NCBI GenBank assembly: GCA_011322755.1
Contig: DRLZ01000214.1
Coordinates: 1 to 5,843 of the forward strand
Reading direction: 5' to 3'
Origin: Crenotrichaceae bacterium
GTDB taxonomy: Bacteria > Pseudomonadota > Gammaproteobacteria > Methylococcales > DRLZ01
DNA length: 5,843 nucleotides
Shown here in pieces: positions 1 through 5,837 of this stretch (positions are counted from its first letter, which is position 1; every line of letters begins with the position of its first letter). The notes below the pieces were generated by a model, which worked only from the letters and a program-made list of their open reading frames with translations, was not told the DNA's origin and ran no database searches. The translations under genes were made by a program, and so were the position numbers.

Positions 1-188
1 ATGGAAAGTTTTTTTTCACAGTTTGAAAGTAGAACTGGTTTACCGAGATACCTATCCCCTCTGTGAGGATAGCCAGGCAATCGATCTCTGAATACAATGA
101 AGTGTATTATAATCGTCAGTGCCGACATTCAGCGGCTGGGTATCAGATACCGTTGCTGTATGACGATGACTATGAAGAACGTGCTTAA
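1..188 (+). pseudogene. IS3-family transposase (orfB, DDE integrase core), C-terminal fragment with two frameshifts
   Basis: Three reading frames must be joined to recover the protein. Bases 1-15 read MESFF, which contains the Glu expected to be the last residue of the DDE catalytic triad. Bases 17-70 read HSLKVELVYRDTYPLCED. Bases 72-185 begin ARQSISEYNEVYYNRQ, continue CRHSAAGYQIP, and end at TAA 186-188. The motifs ESFF-SLK-E, EY-EVYYNR and R-HS--GY are the classical C-terminal signature of IS3-family orfB transposases. The first break is an 8-T run at 9-16, where 7 T would keep the frame. The second is one extra base near 69-71. The gene is also cut by the window edge. Homopolymer sequencing error could explain the first break, but the second is not in a homopolymer, so decay is more likely. 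Confidence in the family is high and in the subgroup low. Confidence 0.85.
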
Positions 189-191
189 CTG

Positions 192-220
192 GCTGTCCAC
201 TTTTGTGGGGAAAGATTACA
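192..220 (+). repeat. Probable right terminal inverted repeat of the IS3-family element
   Basis: This G/T-rich stretch starts a few bases after the transposase stop and ends in TTACA, so its outer end reads TGTAA on the other strand, as expected for IS3-family termini. The partner left repeat is outside the window, so neither the pairing nor a 3-4 bp target duplication can be tested here. The assignment rests on position and the terminal CA. Confidence 0.45.
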
Positions 221-258
221 TGGGGCCTCGTTTAGTACCAGGAAGCACAACATGTAGT

Positions 259-286
259 TTTTTCTCTTATGGAGAAAGACTCTCCA
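259..286 (+). other. Two mutually exclusive small hairpins in the leader of the oxidase gene
   Basis: TTTCTC at 261-266 can pair with GAGAAA at 272-277 around a 5-nt loop. The overlapping segment TGGAGA at 270-275 can instead pair with TCTCCA at 281-286 around the loop AAGAC. The middle segment cannot do both, which is the geometry of an RNA switch or attenuator. No U-run follows either stem, so neither is an intrinsic terminator. The stems are short (6 bp) and may be chance. The segment lies between the IS end and the gene at 364. Confidence 0.25.
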
Positions 287-330
287 GAATTGCTATTGTA
301 AATTGAAGAGCGCTTTGTAGACGAGGAAGT

Positions 331-363
331 ATGAGTGGAGATTCCAGTAGGAACCAGAGGTGA
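331..363 (+). CDS. Possible 10-codon leader ORF (MSGDSSRNQR)
   Basis: An ATG at 331 preceded by GAGGAAG (323-329) opens a 10-codon frame that ends at TGA 361-363, inside the ribosome binding site of the oxidase gene and 3 nt before its ATG at 367. It is in the same frame as that gene. It could be a coupling leader, or the stop could simply mark an older upstream start. The spacing from GAGGA to ATG is short, and a frame of this length is easily a coincidence. No product function is proposed. Confidence 0.2.
   Translation: MSGDSSRNQR
356..363 (+). promoter_or_regulatory. Shine-Dalgarno AGAGGTGA that decides the oxidase start
   Basis: GAGG (357-360) lies 6 nt before ATG 367 but only 3 nt before TTG 364. 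The spacing and the codon both favour ATG 367, which shortens the protein by one residue. Confidence 0.6.
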
Positions 364-1356
364 TTGATGACAGTAGTGCATTCGGCAAGTGATACTTTTG
401 CCAAACAACTGGGAATCCATCATCCTGTTATCTGTGGTCCCATGTATCCTTGCAGTAACCCGGAACTCATTGCAGCCGTATCGAATGCGGGCGCTATTGG
501 TGTATTGCAACCGGTTTCACTCACCTATGTATACGGTTATGATTATCGAGAGGGTATTCGATATATCAGGCAATTGACAGATAAACCGATTGGAATGAAT
601 GCTTTGATAGAGCAATCATCGCAGCGTTACCATCAACGCATGGTTGAGTGGGTTGATATCGCCCTCGAGGAGGGGGTTCGTTTTTTTATCACTTCTTTGG
701 GTAAACCGCGTTGGGTTGTTGATAAAGTTCATGCATGCGCTGGCATTGTTTACCATGATGTCACTGAACGAAAATGGGCAGATAAAGCGATTGATTGCGG
801 TGTTGATGGGTTAATCTGTGTCAATAATCGCGCAGGTGGGCATGCCGGGAAATTGAGTGCAGCAGAGCTGCTCGAGGAGCTTGTTGATCTGAATCTGCCA
901 TTAGTTTGCGCAGGTGGAATCGCCACCGCTGATGAATATCGAACAGCTTTACAGTCTGGTTATGCCGGCGTACAAATGGGAACACGGTTTATTGCGTCAA
1001 CTGAATGCCAGGCCAGTGACGCGTACAAACAGGCAATTGTAAACGCATCTGAAAATGATATTGTTCTCAGTCAGCGTGTAACTGGAATACCGGTTTCTCT
1101 TATTAATACTCCATATGTACAGAGTAATGGTTTACAGGCAAGTCAGTTTGCACAATGGATGTTGAAGGGTAAACATCGCAAGCATTTAATGCGAGTCGTT
1201 TATGCACTGATGTCACTTTGGCAGCTCAAAAAAGCCGCACTGGATAAAACGGGTGACAAGCAATACTGGCAGGCGGGTAAGAGTGTTGCAGGTGTCAGCG
1301 AAATAATGCCCGTTAGAGACATTATTCACCAGGTTATAGGCAACAAAAGGTTATAG
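364..1356 (+). CDS. Nitronate monooxygenase family protein (2-nitropropane dioxygenase-like, FMN-dependent)
   Basis: The family consists of cytoplasmic FMN enzymes with a TIM-barrel fold that oxidise alkyl nitronates, toxic nitro compounds, with oxygen. Some relatives act on other substrates, so the reaction is a family-level inference. In the 330-residue frame, LGIHHPVICGPM (16-27) and SNAGAIGVLQP (40-50) form the N-terminal flavin region. NNRAGGHAG (154-162) carries the conserved AGGH motif, with His160 at the position of the catalytic base. CAGGIATADEY (182-192) and GVQMGTRF (202-209) match the FMN phosphate-binding strands. TGIPVSLINTP (240-250) and the tail motif YWQAGKSVAGV (301-311) are also typical. 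The length is normal and no signal peptide is present. The frame opens with TTG at 364, but ATG at 367 has the better-placed ribosome binding site. The gene lies 144 bp downstream of the IS3 end, with no good promoter recognised, and is followed by a weak terminator-like hairpin, so it is probably monocistronic. Confidence 0.85.
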   Translation: MMTVVHSASDTFAKQLGIHHPVICGPMYPCSNPELIAAVSNAGAIGVLQPVSLTYVYGYDYREGIRYIRQLTDKPIGMNALIEQSSQRYHQRMVEWVDIALEEGVRFFITSLGKPRWVVDKVHACAGIVYHDVTERKWADKAIDCGVDGLICVNNRAGGHAGKLSAAELLEELVDLNLPLVCAGGIATADEYRTALQSGYAGVQMGTRFIASTECQASDAYKQAIVNASENDIVLSQRVTGIPVSLINTPYVQSNGLQASQFAQWMLKGKHRKHLMRVVYALMSLWQLKKAALDKTGDKQYWQAGKSVAGVSEIMPVRDIIHQVIGNKRL

Positions 1357-1401
1357 TGTACTCATTCTTTGCTATATTTAAAGTAGAGAATAGGTGGTAA
1401 A

Positions 1402-1427
1402 TGACAATAGAGTTTGTCAAATTTTTT
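1402..1427 (+). terminator. Weak rho-independent terminator-like hairpin after the oxidase gene
   Basis: TGACAA (1402-1407) pairs with TTGTCA (1414-1419) around the loop TAGAGT. A run of six T follows at 1422-1427 after two A. The stem is short and AT-rich, so termination would be weak, but position and polarity fit the gene ending at 1356. Confidence 0.4.
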
Positions 1428-1454
1428 CTGTGCTATCGCTTAATTCAGATTGTT

Positions 1455-1497
1455 TGATCTTGATGATCTATTATGTATGTTTTTTTTAAGAAGATCA
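1455..1497 (+). promoter_or_regulatory. Operator-like cluster of TGATCT sites with a possible -10 box
   Basis: TGATCT occurs at 1455-1460 and 1464-1469, and its inverse AGATCA at 1492-1497, giving three GATC sites in 41 bp. A 7-bp inverted pair, TGATCTT (1455-1461) and AAGATCA (1491-1497), flanks an 8-T run (1480-1487). TATTAT at 1469-1474 could be a -10 box, but no acceptable -35 box sits 16-18 bp upstream. The cluster lies 23-65 bp before the first start codon of the secreted protein gene. A regulator site is an inference from the arrangement only. Confidence 0.25.
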
Positions 1498-1519
1498 GAT
1501 TAACTTGTAACCGGTCGAT

Positions 1520-3577
1520 ATGGTGAATACGATGTCAAAACTCAATATTTCGTTATGGAAGTATCTTACATGCCTGGTTCTTATTGTCTTGACAATAGAA
1601 TGCTCGGTAGCTGGCAGGTTGGTTGATAAAATATCATTGCAAACGACCGATTCGATAATGAAAGTTCAGAATCCTACCGGCAATCAATTATTTAAACCTG
1701 GTTTGTATTGGAATCCAGCACGAACAGGATGGGGCATTAATCTTACCCAGGTCACTCAAAATGATGGCGTGATCGTTGCGGTTGCAGTGATTTACACATA
1801 CAGGGAAGATGGTACTCCAATCTGGTATCTTGCTTCTGCTCCTATGAGTGGTACGCACTGGAACGCAACATTACAGGAATTTTTCTGGAATGGATCGTCC
1901 GCAGTGCCAACTAATGTAGGTACAATTCAGCTTGATTTTGATTCATTTAACAGTGCACTAATGAGCTATACCATCAACGGAGACAATGGTTCTGAAACAA
2001 TCGTATTTTTTGAGTTTGATGAACCACCAACAAGTAATGAATTAACAGCGTTGTGGTTTCCACCATCAGAACCCGGAAGAGGGTTAACTGTTTCGACAAT
2101 CGGTAGCAGTAGTGCCGCTGTTCTCTATTACTATGATGAAAATGGTGCCCCACTTTGGCTAATAGGATCAATCGCAAATGCAATCAACCTGGGTGAGGAG
2201 ACAAATATGCCGGTTGATCGAGTTACAGGATATTGTCTCGCCTGTCCAACTGTTAATACTCGGGCTACACCAGCAGGTGCCTTAAGGTTGACATTTAATT
2301 CACGTAGAAACGCACGTTTGGTATCAGATAATATTTCAGCTTGGCAAGCGGATATTGAAATTGTTCCACTATCTGATGTAACTGAAAAGGATCAGGGAAC
2401 TCAACCTCCGGATCAGGCAAGAATCCAGCCGCTATTGTCAGTGTTACCTGTGATTAGCGATGATGTCACTGGTCAGCTGAGTGGCCAGGCAACTGCAATT
2501 TTAACAACGGCTTTATCACCAGGCAGCAGCAATGGGCCTATAGTGACAACAACACCGGCAGCCCTTGATTTTAATAATTTGCCAGAAATTCTCGCTATAA
2601 ATATTGATTACGGGGACAATTTTATCAGTGAGGAAGGCAAGTCAATAATGGGCATCGTTGATATTACACTCAGTGATCTTGTTTTTGATGACACGAAAAT
2701 TGGATCAGACTTTGATTTTCAGGTTCAGAATCTGTTATCAGATAATGTACTAGTTGGCGATGGCAATATCTCTGGTAAACTGGAATTAACGTCTGGCCAA
2801 TCTTCTGGATTTGACGGGATACTCAATTTAAAATTTGCTGATTTCAAAACAGCTGACAATATGATTAGCGGTGAACTTAAAAATGTCTTCAAAGGATTGG
2901 AATTTTCGTTAGATGGTTCAACTGAGACCAGGGGAACTATTACCACAACCCTTAACAACCTAAGTGTAGATGGTGATTTGGTATCAGGTACGACAACAAC
3001 AGTATTGTTGCCTGCAAAAACTGATTTTTCAGGAAATTTGAACACCCTGAATGGCGTTATCAAGATTGAGTTATCAATAGAAAAATTTCCGGATGGTTCA
3101 AGCTTGCTTAACACAACCGGACCATCTTCTATTAATGGGGAAAGTTTTACCATCGACCAGTTACGCGTTACTTCCGATCGTTGTGATGGTAATGTAGTAT
3201 TCGAAAATGGTGAGCGGTATACGTTTAATGGTGATTGTGAAAACCCAGTTTCAACATCAGGATCCATCACTTCCCCAATGTTGCCAGAGACAACTGTATT
3301 TTCACTGGCTGGTTTTTGGGATTCAGAATTTGGTTGTGTAGATGCTGAACAAACCGGCAACTCTGTAGCAGCAGATATTTTCTATTTTAATGGCAACAAA
3401 GGCTCGATGACGGGTACAATTAATAATGGCGTGTATACGTATCAATGGAGTAACAATACCGATAATGGTACAGGTGTTTTAACTGCAGGTGAAAATGTCT
3501 GGAGTGGTTTTTTCATTGATTCTAGAACTGGACAAAAAGGGGACTGGAATCTCACAAAACAATCCGCGCCTTGTTGA
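1520..3577 (+). CDS. Large secreted beta-rich protein of unknown function: tandem Gly/Trp domains, repeat block, lipocalin-like C-terminus
   Basis: I do not recognise a named gene. The 685-residue product begins with a Sec signal: Lys7 and Lys14 precede a hydrophobic core at about 15-27, with likely cleavage after SVA (Ala31). The Cys at 28 follows Glu, so it is not a lipobox. Residues 60-168 and 175-285 look like two copies of a proteobacterial extracellular module: PGLYWNPARTGWGINL then YREDGTPIWYLAS, matched by ALWFPPSEPGRGLTV then YDENGAPLWLIGS. Copy two contains a CxxC (Cys239, Cys242). After a Pro/Gln-rich linker (290-310), residues 379-495 hold three degenerate repeats of the form strand, hydrophobic-D, strand, S/G. 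Cys555/Cys573 and Cys606/Cys685 could form disulfides. Residues 597-680 resemble small lipocalin-like Gly/Trp barrels. The outermost ATG (1520) is listed. ATG 1532, five bases after GGTGA, has the better ribosome site and may be the true start. A periplasmic or surface location is inferred. Confidence 0.8.
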   Translation: MVNTMSKLNISLWKYLTCLVLIVLTIECSVAGRLVDKISLQTTDSIMKVQNPTGNQLFKPGLYWNPARTGWGINLTQVTQNDGVIVAVAVIYTYREDGTPIWYLASAPMSGTHWNATLQEFFWNGSSAVPTNVGTIQLDFDSFNSALMSYTINGDNGSETIVFFEFDEPPTSNELTALWFPPSEPGRGLTVSTIGSSSAAVLYYYDENGAPLWLIGSIANAINLGEETNMPVDRVTGYCLACPTVNTRATPAGALRLTFNSRRNARLVSDNISAWQADIEIVPLSDVTEKDQGTQPPDQARIQPLLSVLPVISDDVTGQLSGQATAILTTALSPGSSNGPIVTTTPAALDFNNLPEILAINIDYGDNFISEEGKSIMGIVDITLSDLVFDDTKIGSDFDFQVQNLLSDNVLVGDGNISGKLELTSGQSSGFDGILNLKFADFKTADNMISGELKNVFKGLEFSLDGSTETRGTITTTLNNLSVDGDLVSGTTTTVLLPAKTDFSGNLNTLNGVIKIELSIEKFPDGSSLLNTTGPSSINGESFTIDQLRVTSDRCDGNVVFENGERYTFNGDCENPVSTSGSITSPMLPETTVFSLAGFWDSEFGCVDAEQTGNSVAADIFYFNGNKGSMTGTINNGVYTYQWSNNTDNGTGVLTAGENVWSGFFIDSRTGQKGDWNLTKQSAPC

Positions 3578-3585
3578 TTATTTTG
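3555..3585 (+). other. AT-rich hairpin spanning the stop of the secreted protein gene
   Basis: CAAAACAATC (3555-3564) pairs with GATTATTTTG (3576-3585) with one mismatch, around an 11-nt GC-rich loop. No T-run follows, so it is at best a weak 3' end or an mRNA-protecting structure. Confidence 0.2.
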
Positions 3586-3613
3586 AGGTAATAATACTTG
3601 TAGTATCTATAAA
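3583..3613 (+). promoter_or_regulatory. Weak sigma-70 promoter candidate upstream of the PhoD-like gene
   Basis: TTGAGG (3583-3588) could serve as a -35 box with TATAAA (3608-3613) as -10. The 19-bp spacer is longer than ideal. Reading TCTATA (3606-3611) gives 17 bp but a poorer -10. A transcript from here would carry the stem-loop at 3654-3686 in its leader. Confidence 0.2.
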
Positions 3614-3648
3614 TCTCTGTGTTATCAATCCTTGAGTGTAGCCGATCA

Positions 3649-3690
3649 AAATCACCAAGCCCTAGCCACTTCCGACAGGGTTTGGTAATT
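3649..3690 (+). other. Strong intergenic stem-loop (10-bp stem with one G-U pair)
   Basis: ACCAAGCCCT (3654-3663) pairs with AGGGTTTGGT (3677-3686), the single difference being a G-U wobble on the + strand transcript. The loop is 13 nt. Beyond one C/A mismatch the stem resumes for three A/T pairs. No clean T-run follows on the + strand. On the - strand a short TTTT follows the stem. It could be a late terminator for the upstream gene, a leader structure for the downstream gene, or a dispersed palindromic repeat. Confidence 0.4.
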
Positions 3691-3756
3691 GTTGTATCAG
3701 ATGTTGTTCTGGATAGATAGGGACAGTTTAACCACAGGGCATGCTGATTAACAAAC

Positions 3757-3762
3757 AAGGAG
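3757..3762 (+). promoter_or_regulatory. Shine-Dalgarno AAGGAG for the PhoD-like gene
   Basis: AAGGAG lies 10 nt before GTG 3773 and 13 nt before ATG 3776. The spacing favours the GTG and the codon favours the ATG. The proteins differ by one residue. Confidence 0.55.
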
Positions 3763-3772
3763 TCGGTAGATT

Positions 3773-5602
3773 GTGATGACAAAAGACTGCATCTGTGGAT
3801 TGATTATAGCGGTCTGTATGCAGCCATATGCCTATTCTGAATCCTTGTATAAACCACCCCATTTGCATAGCCCAAGTATACGTACATCGTTGCCGAATGG
3901 TATATCCAGTGGTGATACTACTGACAATTCAACAGTATTGTGGACACGGAGTACAATTCCAGGAGAAGTTACGTTCAGGATCTGGAGTATTGGTTATGGC
4001 CCATTTCATCGGTTTGAATACCGTGTTATGGTTGATGACCCATCAATTCCGGTCAAAATCAAGGTAAATGATTTATTACCCGGGCATCGTTATGCATATA
4101 CGGTTGAAAGCCCGAGCGGTGAACATTTACGAGGACGTTTTACGACAGCAGCAACTGATTGTTCAAAAAACAAAGGGTTGAGATTTGGTGTCAGCGGGGA
4201 CTGGCGCGGCGACCTGGCGCCTTATCCTGCTCTTAATAATGTCTTTGAGCGACCGCTGAACTTTTTTATTAAACTCGGTGACACAGTTTATGCGGATGTA
4301 CCCAGTCCTGCGCTGGAAGCCCGGCAAGCTCACTCACTTGAGGAATTCAGAATCAAGCACCAGGAAGTTTATTCGACTCATCTCGAACTGAATACCCTGG
4401 CTCGCTTACAGCAACATATCTCAGTATTTTCAATGATTGATGATCATGAAGTTGTGAATGATTTTGCAGGTGGCGCACCAGCAAGTAGTGACTCCAGGTT
4501 TGATGAAGCCGTTAATTTTATCAATCAATCACAACGTTATCTCAATGGGTTGCAGGCATTTTATGAGTTCAATGCAATTGAACCACGTCAATATCAGCAA
4601 ATTGGTGACCAACTCACTGATTTACGTCCTGATTTGTATCGGTATCAGCGTTACTGTGATCTGGCGGCCATTTATCTGTTGGATGCTCGCTCATTTCGTA
4701 ATGCAGAGTTACCAGGTTTGCTTAATCCTTTTAATCGTACCCAGGTTAACCAGTTTATCGCACAGAGTTATGAGCTGGAATCGGTGCAACCTCAACGCTC
4801 CATGCTTGGCAAACGGCAGCTTCAGCGCTTGAAAGATAATCTGCTTGATGCACAAGCAGATGGTGTGGTCTGGAAATTTATTGTCATCCCAGAGCCTATT
4901 CAGAATTTTGGTGTGTTGCTGGCATCTGACAGATTTGAAGGGTACGCTGTTGAACGTGCTGAGTTGCTGCGTTATATAGATGAAAACTTCATTACGAATG
5001 TCGTATTTATAGCTGCAGATATTCACGGTAGTTTGATTAATGATCTTGTTTATCAACGTCGGGATGAATTGCTTTCTGCTTGGCAAAATGGCGAAGATTT
5101 ACTATCAGTTCCTCAGATTTCTACATCCGCATTTGAAGTGACGACAGGTGCAGTTGCTTATGATCCTTCACTTGGTAATTCGATTATCGGGCTGCCAACA
5201 ATTATTCCCGGAGTCAGGATGACGCTGGAGCAAATTCTTACGTTAGCCGGTGTTAATAATGTGTCTGAATTTAACGCTTTGCCAATGGTATCTAGAAATA
5301 TGGCAATGAAAAATTTCATCAATTTACAACTCCAACAATTGAACTATTCACTTCTTGGTTTACAGGATAATCCGAACATCAATGCACACTTGCAAGCTGG
5401 ACTTCCGAATGCATTGTTCTCATTTGGCTGGACACGATTTGAGATTGATTCAGAAACTGCAGAATTAATCATTACTACGTTTGGGATTGAACCCTATACA
5501 TCGAAAGATCTGGAAAAAAATCCAGCAGAGGTGATTAATAGAGTACCTGATGTTGTTAGCAAACTGATAGTAACTCCGTCGCTGGAAACTGAAGTACAGT
5601 AA
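3773..5602 (+). CDS. Secreted PhoD-like alkaline phosphatase/phosphodiesterase (metallophosphoesterase)
   Basis: PhoD-family enzymes are exported metal-dependent phosphomono/diesterases that release phosphate from organic esters. This 609-residue product has a short Sec-type signal (Lys4, hydrophobic 6-16, likely cleavage near 20-22). There is no twin-arginine motif, unlike Bacillus subtilis PhoD. Residues 40-125 form the N-terminal Fn3-like PhoD domain: LPNGISSGDTT, VLWTR (55-59), LLPGHRYAYTV (101-111). Catalytic-domain motifs follow in order: FGVSGDWRGDL (138-148), IKLGDTVYAD (166-175), DDHEVVND (223-230), LLDARSFR (302-309), VVFIAADIHGS (410-420), FEVTTGAV (454-461) and a terminal FSFGWTRFEID (549-559). 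Candidate metal ligands are Asp143, Asp170, Asp224, His225, Asp416 and His418. The first motif reads SGD where classical PhoD has SCQ, so a Cys ligand seems absent. The final strands and tail follow at 560-609, so the gene looks intact. No clear Pho box was found upstream. Substrate is unknown. Confidence 0.85.
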   Translation: MMTKDCICGLIIAVCMQPYAYSESLYKPPHLHSPSIRTSLPNGISSGDTTDNSTVLWTRSTIPGEVTFRIWSIGYGPFHRFEYRVMVDDPSIPVKIKVNDLLPGHRYAYTVESPSGEHLRGRFTTAATDCSKNKGLRFGVSGDWRGDLAPYPALNNVFERPLNFFIKLGDTVYADVPSPALEARQAHSLEEFRIKHQEVYSTHLELNTLARLQQHISVFSMIDDHEVVNDFAGGAPASSDSRFDEAVNFINQSQRYLNGLQAFYEFNAIEPRQYQQIGDQLTDLRPDLYRYQRYCDLAAIYLLDARSFRNAELPGLLNPFNRTQVNQFIAQSYELESVQPQRSMLGKRQLQRLKDNLLDAQADGVVWKFIVIPEPIQNFGVLLASDRFEGYAVERAELLRYIDENFITNVVFIAADIHGSLINDLVYQRRDELLSAWQNGEDLLSVPQISTSAFEVTTGAVAYDPSLGNSIIGLPTIIPGVRMTLEQILTLAGVNNVSEFNALPMVSRNMAMKNFINLQLQQLNYSLLGLQDNPNINAHLQAGLPNALFSFGWTRFEIDSETAELIITTFGIEPYTSKDLEKNPAEVINRVPDVVSKLIVTPSLETEVQ

Positions 5603-5640
5603 CAAAATCATTAACTACTTTCCCCTTGTTTATTTTGTTG
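5600..5640 (+). terminator. AT-rich stem-loop at the stop of the PhoD-like gene (weak terminator candidate)
   Basis: AACAAAAT (5601-5608) pairs perfectly with ATTTTGTT (5632-5639) around a 23-nt loop, starting within the stop codon. A competing pairing, ATCATT (5607-5612) with AATGAT (5641-5646), is possible. The stem lacks GC pairs and a following T-run, so function is doubtful. Confidence 0.2.
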
Positions 5641-5689
5641 AATGATCTGTGATTATTCCTCTGCGTTTTTATCGATTGTTGTTTCTTAT

Positions 5690-5752
5690 CCCTGCACGGT
5701 AGATAGTATTCTGGCAGGGGATGGGCTGCTTTATAAGCGCAACATCTAGCAG
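5690..5752 (+). other. Two consecutive stem-loops in the terminal intergenic region
   Basis: CCCTGC (5690-5695) pairs with GCAGGG (5714-5719), extended by two A/T pairs past a one-base bulge. CTGCT (5726-5730) pairs with AGCAG (5748-5752). The loops are 17-18 nt and no T-run follows. No gene is seen on either strand in 5603-5843. This may be leader or regulatory DNA for a gene beyond the window. Confidence 0.25.
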
Positions 5753-5819
5753 AATTCTAATAAGTCAAGTAAATAGTCAGCCCTTAAAAAGTCTATCGGA
5801 GCGATTCAACTATTTCTGA

Positions 5820-5837
5820 TTTTTTCAATTTTTTCAA
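5820..5837 (+). repeat. Tandem 9-bp repeat TTTTTTCAA x2
   Basis: TTTTTTCAA occurs at 5820-5828 and again immediately at 5829-5837. It is short and AT-rich, and may be an upstream promoter element or simple slippage. Confidence 0.4.

Larger units (their letters stand above)
1..220 (+). mobile_element. 3' end of an IS3-family insertion sequence (remnant)
   Basis: The segment holds the C-terminal coding end of an IS3-family transposase (stop at 186-188), followed by a short non-coding tail. The tail, roughly 192-220, ends in CA and reads from the other strand as TGTAATCTTTCCCCAC. That fits the TG...CA ends of IS3-family inverted repeats and their usual short distance after the transposase stop. 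The left end, the orfA part and any target duplication lie outside the window, so the right border at 220 is inferred, not proven. Two frameshifts in the coding part make an autonomous element unlikely. Confidence 0.7.

Noticed and set aside
203..236. Hybrid promoter from the IS end (TTGTGG) and flanking DNA (TTTAGT)
   Set aside because: The spacer would be 22 bp, too long for a sigma-70 promoter, and no better -35 box sits in the IS end.
97..306. Plus-strand 69-codon ORF over the IS end
   Set aside because: It overlaps the transposase remnant in another frame and crosses the probable IS border. Its translation resembles nothing I recognise.
1520..1618. Lipoprotein signal at Cys28 of the secreted protein
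   Set aside because: The residue before the Cys is Glu, which is not accepted in a lipobox. SVA three residues later is a better signal peptidase I site.
2725..3360. Minus-strand 211-codon ORF inside the secreted protein gene
   Set aside because: It lies wholly antisense to a gene with a clear signal peptide and domain pattern. Its Ser/Pro/Val-rich translation is what the reverse complement of such a gene gives.
3578..3772. Pho box upstream of the PhoD-like gene
   Set aside because: No pair of CTGTCAT-like repeats at 11-bp spacing is visible. The CTGTGTTATCAAT stretch near 3617-3629 is too poor a match.
3552..3782. Minus-strand 76-codon ORF across the intergenic gap
   Set aside because: It needs a TTG start inside the phosphatase gene, has no convincing ribosome site, and its translation shows no family motif. 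The conserved-looking part is the stem-loop.
4709..5086. Minus-strand 125-codon ORF inside the phosphatase gene
   Set aside because: It is antisense to the conserved PhoD catalytic motifs and is a shadow frame.
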